7,834 bases of DNA from Angelobacter sp036502105 (lineage in GTDB: Bacteria > Acidobacteriota > Terriglobia > Terriglobales > Acidobacteriaceae): contig DASXZE010000181.1 in NCBI GenBank assembly GCA_036502105.1, positions 1-7,834 on the forward strand, read 5' to 3'. The notes below the pieces were generated by a model, which saw nothing but the letters and a program-made list of their open reading frames with translations, did not search any database and was not told where the DNA came from. A program made the position numbers and the translations under genes. Below, one piece after another: positions 1 through 5,526 of this stretch; the stretch's first letter is position 1; each line of letters starts with the position of its first letter.

Positions 1-1
1 C

Positions 2-340
2 GGATCATGGAATGCCAAATGGATCGTTATCGGCGATGACACGCTGAGCGGCGATCCTTTGATTCTGGATACGGGCACTCCTGCTCTGGCGGTGATGACA
101 GATATGCCCGGAGAGGGATTCTGGAACCCACGTACCATAGCTGCGTCATTGGATGCCTTTGGATTCGCGCTTAAGATCATGCAAAAGCACTCAGTGGGGC
201 GAGAGACTCCAGTTCAACTGGAAGAGAACCCGCTCTCAGCAGAGGAATGCGAGAAGAGCCTGCAGGCAATCAAGAGCAAGAACAACGGTGAGATCGACCT
301 GGAGTTCTGGTCGCTCATCATCGCATCTGATGTGCCCTAG
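2..340 (+). CDS. SUKH (SMI1/KNR4) family protein, C-terminal part
   Basis: The frame is open from the first complete codon of the window to the TAG at 338-340, so the true start lies upstream; an internal ATG at 59 is not the likely start because family-like sequence precedes it. The visible 112 residues contain a W-x-V/I-I-G-D-D segment followed by SGDPLILD, then a short strand and a G-x-G-F-W-N motif leading into a helix rich in alanine and phenylalanine (about residues 48-62). This order matches the C-terminal half of SUKH domains as I know them. SUKH proteins include immunity proteins of bacterial polymorphic toxin systems and general interaction proteins. About 45 residues of charged, helical sequence follow the domain. 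The next gene starts 19 bases downstream on the same strand, so the two may be co-transcribed. The family call is pattern recognition from a partial domain; the role is inference. Confidence 0.6.
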   Translation, partial: GSWNAKWIVIGDDTLSGDPLILDTGTPALAVMTDMPGEGFWNPRTIAASLDAFGFALKIMQKHSVGRETPVQLEENPLSAEECEKSLQAIKSKNNGEIDLEFWSLIIASDVP

Positions 341-349
341 AAAATTCCT

Positions 350-354
350 GGAGG
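350..354 (+). promoter_or_regulatory. Ribosome binding site GGAGG
   Basis: GGAGG ends five bases before the ATG at 360. It decides the start of the SRPBCC gene: the same frame is open back to an ATG at 153, but that extension overlaps the SUKH gene and reads as arginine-rich non-protein-like sequence. Confidence 0.8.
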
Positions 355-359
355 CTTAT

Positions 360-797
360 ATGGCCAAGACACCACTGATTTTTACCTATTACATTGCCGC
401 ATCTCCTGAGAAGGTCTGGGATGGCTTCGTTTCCAAAGAGGCGAACCAGAAGATCTTTATGGGCGCGGACTTTGAGATAGACCTGAAACCCGGCGGGGCG
501 ATGGCCTGGTCCGGACCGGGTAAAGATGGGAAGCCGATGCGGTATGTAACGGGCAAGGTGCTGCATGCTGAAGCGCCGAAGCTGCTCGAATACATGTTCG
601 GCATGGGCGATGGAGCAGTGATGTCACGAGTCAAGGTTGAACTGACTCCAGAGACAGAAGCAGTGAAGGTTGTGTTGACGAACGACGAATGGGCGGAAGA
701 TGATCCGGCATACGCCCAGAATGCCGATGGATGGCCGCGGATTCTTTCGCGATTGAAGACCCTGCTGGAAACAGGGAAGACCTTCAAACCGCATTAG
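360..797 (+). CDS. SRPBCC / AHSA1-like domain protein
   Basis: This gene encodes 145 residues, the usual length for a single-domain SRPBCC protein. The family has a helix-grip fold with a deep hydrophobic pocket for lipids or small ligands; the AHSA1 subgroup is named after the Hsp90 ATPase activator, but most bacterial members have no known ligand. In order, the sequence shows the typical N-terminal strand and helix (IAASPEKVWDGFVSKE, near residues 12-27), the FEIDLKPGG strand-turn, the G-K-V-L-x-x-x-x-P-K-L-L-E-Y strand near residues 63-76, the VELTPE strand, and the final helix beginning GWPRILSRLKTLLETG. There is no signal peptide or membrane segment, so it is probably cytoplasmic. The start at 360 is chosen for its strong ribosome binding site. 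It sits 19 bases after the SUKH gene. The fold is well supported; the biological role is unknown. Confidence 0.85.
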   Translation: MAKTPLIFTYYIAASPEKVWDGFVSKEANQKIFMGADFEIDLKPGGAMAWSGPGKDGKPMRYVTGKVLHAEAPKLLEYMFGMGDGAVMSRVKVELTPETEAVKVVLTNDEWAEDDPAYAQNADGWPRILSRLKTLLETGKTFKPH

Positions 798-885
798 ATA
801 CCGGTTGCACTAGACACCTTATTCAATTGTCAAAGAACTTTATTCTTGACTGATCTCAGCCAGAAACATTGATCTACTCTTCCAT

Positions 886-919
886 TTACCAAATTACCAA
901 TTTGCTCAATTACCAAATT
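886..919. repeat. Degenerate 8-base tandem repeat (TTACCAAA)
   Basis: Four consecutive octamers can be read: TTACCAAA, TTACCAAT, TTGCTCAA, TTACCAAA, followed by TT. Units one and four are identical, unit two differs at one base, and unit three is diverged. The register is kept for 32 bases, so this is a short tandem repeat and not merely AT-rich sequence. Its function is unknown. Confidence 0.7.
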
Positions 920-1047
920 CCTTCCCACCCCCCTGCCCTTCAACTATCATTCCAAAAGGGTTAGCTTGGGACATCCCAAAGAAATCGGCTTCAAATCATT
1001 ATCCGAACCCCGTCGAATCGCCCTCAAACCGCGCTAATCCGAGGGGG

Positions 1048-1064
1048 CTTAGCTTTTGGCTAAG
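1048..1064. other. Hairpin CTTAGC-N5-GCTAAG
   Basis: A perfect six-base stem surrounds a TTTTG loop. It is preceded by a run of five G and is not followed by a T tract, so it is not a standard terminator. A related string, GGGTTAGCTT at 958-967, lies about 90 bases upstream. Confidence 0.4.
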
Positions 1065-1178
1065 GTTCAAGATGGCCTTTACTAATGACTAAAAACTAAA
1101 TACTAAGCGCTGATAATCTACTTTTTATTCGCCTCTATGTCCATAGAGAAAAAGGACATGGCCGAGCCAAACACATGT

Positions 1179-1202
1179 GGTACAGCCGCCCTCTACTGTG
1201 CC
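1179..1202. other. Hairpin GGTACAG-N10-CTGTGCC
   Basis: A seven-base stem with one G-U pair surrounds a C-rich 10-base loop. It lies in the untranslated gap before the coiled-coil gene. It may be part of a dispersed intergenic repeat; there is no T tract. Confidence 0.3.
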
Positions 1203-1315
1203 ATTTGCTGTGTTTGCCGCCCAATATGAGAGCATGTAACCATGTTTACGAATTGGTCACTGCGAATGAATGGCGCTTGCTTTTATAAGGTAATCCAGAG
1301 CACAATTTCGGGACT

Positions 1316-1987
1316 ATGAAGAACGCCACTATTGCTCTTATTTTTACTGCTTCCTGCTTTGCTCAAACCCACCTTCTACCGAAGCCATCAACTAATAATG
1401 CCGAGCAGTGCACTACAGTCCTTAAATGCAGGGCACTCATCAAGGCGACAGTAGATGCAAAAGACGCTACGCTAGCAGAGCTGGCAACAACCAAAAACGA
1501 AAACGCCGAGATGCAGAAGCAGAATGCGGACCTAAAGAAGAAGTATGACGATTCGATTGCCGTCCTTGACGTTCTGGCGACACAGATTAAAGGCCAAAGT
1601 CTTAATCTAGAGCAGCAAAAAGCGTTGGCAGGGATCCAGGCAGGGAAGGCTCTGGAACTTGGAACTTCACTTGAAAAAGATACAGACGTAATATTCAAGT
1701 ATGCCCTGAAACTTCAGCAGGATTACAAGACTAAATCCGAGGCTTACGATTCACTGGTAGATAGATACAATGCAACACTTCAGCAAGCCAATAGCTTAAT
1801 CAACAATCAAAATGCGCGCCTTGCACGGCAGCAGCAAATCTATAACGCTCTGGCGATTTATTCTGCGATGCCGAGGTCTCAGCCCTATGTGCTTCCGCAG
1901 CCGCCGGTGTTTACTGCCCCCGCAAATACCAATATCAGTTGCACCAGCAGCACATTAGGAAGTCAGACATATACAAATTGCCATTAG
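1316..1987 (+). CDS. Secreted coiled-coil protein of unknown function
   Basis: I do not recognise a named family. The 223-residue product begins with a short basic start and a hydrophobic run (residues 4-16), a signal peptide with possible cleavage after FAQ or CFA; Cys14 in TASC also resembles a weak lipobox, so a lipoprotein cannot be excluded. Residues about 38-190 are almost continuous charged and glutamine-rich helix, including QKQNADLKKKYDD and a later LQQANSLINNQNARLARQQQ stretch, which predicts a long coiled coil. A proline-rich linker follows (near 188-203), and the protein ends in SCTSSTLGSQTYTNCH, with cysteines 209 and 222 that could form a disulfide; Cys32 and Cys38 form another possible pair. 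The ribosome binding site is poor (GGGA only two bases before the ATG). Base use is noticeably more A-rich than in neighbouring genes, suggesting an accessory gene. It converges on the monooxygenase gene. Confidence 0.75.
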   Translation: MKNATIALIFTASCFAQTHLLPKPSTNNAEQCTTVLKCRALIKATVDAKDATLAELATTKNENAEMQKQNADLKKKYDDSIAVLDVLATQIKGQSLNLEQQKALAGIQAGKALELGTSLEKDTDVIFKYALKLQQDYKTKSEAYDSLVDRYNATLQQANSLINNQNARLARQQQIYNALAIYSAMPRSQPYVLPQPPVFTAPANTNISCTSSTLGSQTYTNCH

Positions 1988-2148
1988 GTCAATCAGATAG
2001 TAATGTCGAAGGTTCTGCGGTGATTTCAGCGCAAAATTTGCTTTTTCTTAATGGGCATCGCTTTCTGGCTGTGGTCTACTTCGCTCTAATTATCGCCACC
2101 ACGGCTTCGCGCTAGCCTTCATATTGAATCGCAATCTGCACCTCCGTC

Positions 2149-3702
2149 CTACCCGCCCTGCTTCGCTGCCATGGCCGTTGCCGTGCCAGAACTCAGCACA
2201 TAATCACGTTCTTTTACTGAGCGTGTTCTGCGCATGTACGCCACGACTGATCCGGGCCAGATCACCGGGCTCTCTCCGGTCTTGGCATCCTGATACCAGC
2301 TGCGGCAGCCGCCGGACTCCCACACTGTCCCGGCCAGCTTTTTTCTCAGCTCTTCCACAAAGCTCTGCTGCGTTGCCGGCCTGACTTCCATGACTTTGCT
2401 GCCGCGTTTGTGCATCAGCTTGAGCGAGTTGATTACGTATCTGACCTGGGCTTCGGTCATCAGCACCACTGAGTTATGTCCCAGGCCGGTGTTGGGGCCG
2501 AGCAGGATAAAAAAATTAGGGAAGCCGCTGACGGTCATCCCCAGATAGGCGTTGAGCCGCTCTTGCCATGTCTGATGGATCTCAACTCCGTTGCGGCCGA
2601 CCACAGGCGTGTCATGCAGCGGCTCGGTCACGCGAAACCCGGTGGCGTAGATCATTACATCGACCGGGTGCTCCCGTCCGTCTTCGGTGACGATGCTGTG
2701 TTCGCGAATTTCGCGTATGCCGCTCGTCACAAACTCAACGTTGGGCAGCTGCAGCGCCGGATAAAAATCATTGGAGATGAGCACGCGCTTGCAGCCGAAC
2801 TGATAGTCAGGCGTCAGTTTGGCCCGCAGTTCCGGGTCTGCTACCTGTTTCGCGATGAGGTCGCGCGCCATCTTCTCGCCGCGCTTGCGGAGTATTCCTC
2901 CGTCGCCCAGAAAGCTCAGCACGCGCAGTTCATAGAGCCAGAAGAGCACGGTGCGGAAAAGCCAGGTGAAAACCGGCAGACTCTTGAACCGTTTCCGCCA
3001 GCGCTCAGGAATAGCAAAGTCCAGCTTGGGGACAATCCACGGCGGCGTGCGCTGGAAGACAGAAAGCTGAGCTACCTTGGGCGCAATCTCCGGGACAAAC
3101 TGAATTGCGCTGGCGCCGGTGCCGATCACGGCCACGCGCTTACCTTCCAATGGAATGCTGGCGTCCCACCAGGTTGAGTGGAAGGATGGTCCGGCAAATT
3201 TTTCGATGCCCGGAATCTCAGGAAACTTTGGCACATGCAGCGCGCCCACGGCAGAGACCAGAATACGCGCGCGAATGACGGCTCCATCGCCAGTGGTCAC
3301 GTGCCATAAAGATGTTGCCTCGTCCCAGGTTGCGTTGCGCATGCTGGTGTTCACGCAGATATATGGATTCACGCCGAAGCGCTGCGCACACGATTTCAGA
3401 TAGCTCTGAATTTCGTCGCGCCCGGAGTACATGCGGCTCCAGTTGGGATTGCGGTCGAACGAAAACGAATAGAGGTGAGAAGGGATATCGCACGCGCATC
3501 CGGGATACTGGTTTGCAAACCATGTGCCGCCGATGTCCGCAGCCTTCTCAATCAGCAGAAATGATTTTGTGGTCTTCTGCAGAAGCTTGATGGCCATGTT
3601 GAGGCCGGAAAAACCAGCGCCCACAATCAGCACGTCCAGCACGCCCGCGGGGATGCTGGTGGCATAAGGAGTGGCAGCCGTTGTTGGTTTTAATTTTGGC
3701 AA
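2149..3702 (-). CDS. Flavin-dependent monooxygenase, Baeyer-Villiger type
   Basis: The 517-residue product is a class B flavoprotein monooxygenase that would use FAD, NADPH and oxygen to insert oxygen into ketones or oxidise related substrates. Visible motifs are the FAD-binding GAGFSG (28-33), Glu52 and GGTW (58-61), YPGCACD (66-72), the Baeyer-Villiger fingerprint F-x-G-x3-H-x3-W-D at 169-180, the second Rossmann motif GTGASA (194-199) for NADPH, CKR at 304-306 whose arginine probably corresponds to the catalytic arginine, ATGF (353-356) and GPNTGLGHNS (402-411). Length is normal for a soluble single-chain enzyme. The substrate cannot be deduced. Translation begins at a TTG; an in-frame TAA at 3718-3720 rules out a longer form, and no Shine-Dalgarno sequence is evident, so the exact start is uncertain (downstream GTG codons at residues 21 and 24 lie close to the first strand). 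The gene follows the response regulator by 74 bases on the same strand and may share its transcript. Confidence 0.92.
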   Translation of the reverse strand: MPKLKPTTAATPYATSIPAGVLDVLIVGAGFSGLNMAIKLLQKTTKSFLLIEKAADIGGTWFANQYPGCACDIPSHLYSFSFDRNPNWSRMYSGRDEIQSYLKSCAQRFGVNPYICVNTSMRNATWDEATSLWHVTTGDGAVIRARILVSAVGALHVPKFPEIPGIEKFAGPSFHSTWWDASIPLEGKRVAVIGTGASAIQFVPEIAPKVAQLSVFQRTPPWIVPKLDFAIPERWRKRFKSLPVFTWLFRTVLFWLYELRVLSFLGDGGILRKRGEKMARDLIAKQVADPELRAKLTPDYQFGCKRVLISNDFYPALQLPNVEFVTSGIREIREHSIVTEDGREHPVDVMIYATGFRVTEPLHDTPVVGRNGVEIHQTWQERLNAYLGMTVSGFPNFFILLGPNTGLGHNSVVLMTEAQVRYVINSLKLMHKRGSKVMEVRPATQQSFVEELRKKLAGTVWESGGCRSWYQDAKTGESPVIWPGSVVAYMRRTRSVKERDYVLSSGTATAMAAKQGG

Positions 3703-3706
3703 AAGC

Positions 3707-3724
3707 TTGTTATGACTTTAACAA
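3707..3724. promoter_or_regulatory. Operator-like dyad TTGTTA-N6-TAACAA before monooxygenase start
   Basis: A perfect inverted repeat with six-base arms and a six-base spacer ends four bases before the TTG start codon of the monooxygenase. It occupies the place where a ribosome binding site should be. It could be a repressor site or an RNA hairpin limiting initiation. This is a sequence observation; function is inference. Confidence 0.4.
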
Positions 3725-3740
3725 AGGACGATTGATTAGA

Positions 3741-3767
3741 TTGCCATGGCCGCGCCGGGCCATGCAA
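3741..3767. other. Strong hairpin between response regulator and monooxygenase
   Basis: CATGGCC (3745-3751) pairs perfectly with GGCCATG (3758-3764) around a GCGCCG loop, and TTG/CAA adds three more pairs after a one-base bulge. It starts ten bases after the regulator stop codon in the minus direction. No U tract follows, so it may be an mRNA-stabilising or attenuating structure instead of a full intrinsic terminator. Confidence 0.45.
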
Positions 3768-3776
3768 GCCGCAAAA

Positions 3777-4493
3777 CTACTCCGGCTTGATCACAAATTG
3801 GTATCCCAGACCGCGCACGGTGAGCAGGTGCTTGGGTTTGGTGGGATCTTTCTCAATATAGCGGCGTAACCGCACAATAAAGTTATCGATCGCGCGCGTG
3901 TCAGTATCTTCCTTCAGGTCCCAGACCTGGTCCAGAATTTCTTTGCGTGCGACGGGGCGTCCGCTGTTGCGGATGAGATAACGAAGCAGATCCGTTTCCA
4001 TGAGGGTGAGTTGAAATACTTGATCTCCATTGCGCAGTTGCAGTTTCTGGAAATCAACAGTTCTACCGGCGAAGCTGAATTCATCGGGCGGCGCGGGCGC
4101 GGCTTCATTGGTGGCTTGCAGCCAGTTCTTGCGCCGCAGCAGTCCACCCACGCGCGCCACCAGAATATCCAGGTTGAACGGCTTGGGCAGATAGTCATCG
4201 GCGCCAGCCTCAAAGCCGCTGAGTACGTCTTCAGGGCGTCCGCGCGCTGTGAGCATAAGTATGGGAGTAAAATTCTGGTGCTGGCGGAGCTCAGTGGCCA
4301 CGGCAAAGCCGTCTTTGCCGGGAAGCATTACGTCGAGCAGGATCAAGTCAAACGATTCATTCTTGCCCAGCAGACGCGTCAGCGCATCTTCGCCGCTCTC
4401 CACGGTGTCAACGGAGTGGCCTTCTGCTTCCAGGTTAAAACGCAGCCCCTGCGCAATGTGTGATTCATCTTCCACCACAAGAATGCGGCTCAT
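3777..4493 (-). CDS. OmpR/PhoB-family response regulator
   Basis: The 238-residue product has an N-terminal receiver domain (about 1-120) and a C-terminal winged-helix DNA-binding domain (about 140-236). Receiver residues are all present: acidic pocket Glu8, Asp9 and Glu10, phospho-acceptor Asp54 in DLILLDVMLPGKDG, Thr82 in LMLTAR, and Lys104 in KPF. The effector domain shows LTLMETDLLRYLIRN, the recognition-helix region around TRAIDNFIVRLRRYIE, and the wing VRGLGYQFV, typical of OmpR/PhoB proteins that bind direct repeats as dimers when phosphorylated. The ATG overlaps the TGA of the kinase gene (ATGA), so translation is coupled and the pair is certainly one operon. An AGGG sits about ten bases before the start, inside the kinase gene. 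Target genes are not visible; the desaturase upstream and the monooxygenase downstream are the obvious candidates by position. Confidence 0.95.
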   Translation of the reverse strand: MSRILVVEDESHIAQGLRFNLEAEGHSVDTVESGEDALTRLLGKNESFDLILLDVMLPGKDGFAVATELRQHQNFTPILMLTARGRPEDVLSGFEAGADDYLPKPFNLDILVARVGGLLRRKNWLQATNEAAPAPPDEFSFAGRTVDFQKLQLRNGDQVFQLTLMETDLLRYLIRNSGRPVARKEILDQVWDLKEDTDTRAIDNFIVRLRRYIEKDPTKPKHLLTVRGLGYQFVIKPE

Positions 4494-5395
4494 ACGTGAT
4501 ACACCCTGGGCAGGCGCAGCGTAAACGTACTGCCGCGGCCTTCGCCTTCGCTTTCTGCAAACGCGTCACCACCGTGGCTGAGCGCAACGGAGCGCACAAT
4601 GAACAGTCCAAGCCCCGTGCCTTTCACTGGTCCGGTCACCTGGCTTTGCACGCGATAGAAGCGTTTGAAGATGCGCTTCAGTTCCTTGCGCGGGATACCT
4701 ACGCCATTGTCGCGAACCCGCAACGCTACTGTATCAATATTGGGAGTCTCAACATCCACCAATATGGACGGATGCTCGCCGGAATATTTCACGGCGTTCT
4801 CAATCAGGTTGGCCACGGCTGTCCGCAACTCTTCAGCGTTGCCCATCAGAGTAATTTGCGCGATGGGTGCGGTGCCAAAGCGCAGAGCATCCGTGGAGAG
4901 GCTGTGGCGCAAGCGCGCCAGCTCCAGGCTTTCTTCAATAATGGCGGTAAAGTTTACGTCTTTCCAGTTTGGTCGCGACCGGCGCTGGCGAATCTCTCCG
5001 GCGCGCAACACCTGTTCCACCGTGCCCATGAGACGGTCTGTGTCATCGAGCATAAGACGGTAAAAATCGCGGCGCTGGTCTTCACTCAGGCTGCGGCGCT
5101 CCAGTGTTTGCAGGTATAAACGGATTGAGGTAATCGGCGTTTTCAATTCGTGCGTGACTGAGTTGAGAAAGCTATCCTGCTGCTCGCTGCGGCGGATCTC
5201 GCGGACCAGAAAAATTGTATAGAGCACCAGGCCGGCAATGATGAGGCTGAAGAAGATAATGCCCAGGACCAGCGGCACCACGTTGCGCCAGTTGTGCACC
5301 AGCCAGACAATGTTCAGGTAAATGGCCAGCCCCACCAGGCATGAACCCAGTGTGATAAAGAAGGCGATTGTCCCCGCTCGGCTTCTGATGCGCAT
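4490..5395 (-). CDS. Membrane histidine kinase without sensor domain
   Basis: The 301-residue product is a class I sensor kinase. Two membrane segments lie at about 10-33 and 39-63, separated by a loop of only a few residues (HNWRN). There is no HAMP or PAS domain; the second helix runs straight into the dimerisation domain. The H box is SVTHELKTPITS with His82 as the phosphorylated residue; the N box is NLIENAVKYS (196-205), the G1 box RDNGVGIP (228-235), the F box FKRFYR (243-248), and the G2 box GTGLGL (259-264). All key catalytic residues are intact. The ATG at 5393-5395 is preceded in frame by a TGA nine bases upstream, so no longer form is possible, and the Shine-Dalgarno sequence is weak. 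A TACAAT hexamer (5414-5409) could be a -10 box, giving a very short leader. Such minimal sensors usually detect membrane-associated signals or a partner protein; the specific signal is unknown. Confidence 0.94.
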   Translation of the reverse strand: MRIRSRAGTIAFFITLGSCLVGLAIYLNIVWLVHNWRNVVPLVLGIIFFSLIIAGLVLYTIFLVREIRRSEQQDSFLNSVTHELKTPITSIRLYLQTLERRSLSEDQRRDFYRLMLDDTDRLMGTVEQVLRAGEIRQRRSRPNWKDVNFTAIIEESLELARLRHSLSTDALRFGTAPIAQITLMGNAEELRTAVANLIENAVKYSGEHPSILVDVETPNIDTVALRVRDNGVGIPRKELKRIFKRFYRVQSQVTGPVKGTGLGLFIVRSVALSHGGDAFAESEGEGRGSTFTLRLPRVYHV

Positions 5396-5456
5396 AGTCG
5401 CTCAGGAAATTGTAAAGGATAGCGGCTAAACATCGCTGAACTGCTTTTGGCATTCA

Positions 5457-5518
5457 TTCTGATGAAAAGAATAAGCGGTGAGCCCGACCACGCGGCGAAC
5501 GGCGTTGCTTCAAGGCAG
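5457..5518 (+). repeat. Diverged third copy of the 90-base repeat
   Basis: This segment lies between the kinase and desaturase genes and aligns in order with the tandem repeats at 6817-7009: TTCTGAYGAAA at 5457-5467, the identical CCGACCACGCG at 5484-5494, CGGCGTTGC (CGGCGCTGC in the other copies), and AAGGCAG at its end. Spacing between blocks varies by small gaps. It shares TTCTGA with copy one only. The identity over several ordered blocks supports common origin, though it is clearly degraded. Confidence 0.55.
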
Positions 5519-5526
5519 AAGAATTT

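Larger units (their letters stand above)
798..1315. other. Intergenic region with repeats and hairpins, no convincing gene
   Basis: This 518-base gap is AT-rich compared with the flanking genes. It holds a boxA-like string on the minus strand (818-840), a degenerate octamer repeat (886-919), a C-rich run (920-938), and three short dyads: CTTAGC/GCTAAG at 1048-1064, ATGTCC/GGACAT at 1137-1159, and GGTACAG/CTGTGCC at 1179-1202. A TATAAG hexamer at 1284-1289 is placed about right for a -10 element of the gene at 1316, but I see no matching -35. No hairpin is followed by a proper T tract, so I do not call a terminator for the SRPBCC gene. Confidence 0.6.

Noticed and set aside
153..359. Upstream extension of the SRPBCC reading frame
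   Set aside because: It overlaps the SUKH frame, is arginine- and serine-rich without family similarity, and the GGAGG at 350-354 points to the ATG at 360.
1137..1229. 30-codon cysteine-rich small frame (ending YCAICCVCRPI)
   Set aside because: No ribosome binding site, and a hairpin (ATGTCC/GGACAT) overlaps its start; too short to support without comparative data.
2031..2046. GCAA-AAT-TTGC followed by five T as a terminator for the coiled-coil gene
   Set aside because: The stem has only four base pairs and is mostly A-T, so it is too weak to call.
2476..3177. Long plus-strand open frame of 233 codons
   Set aside because: It lies antisense to the monooxygenase, whose complete set of FAD, NADPH and Baeyer-Villiger motifs shows the coding strand.
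4460..5119. Plus-strand open frame of 219 codons
   Set aside because: It is a shadow of the histidine kinase, which has all its catalytic boxes on the minus strand.
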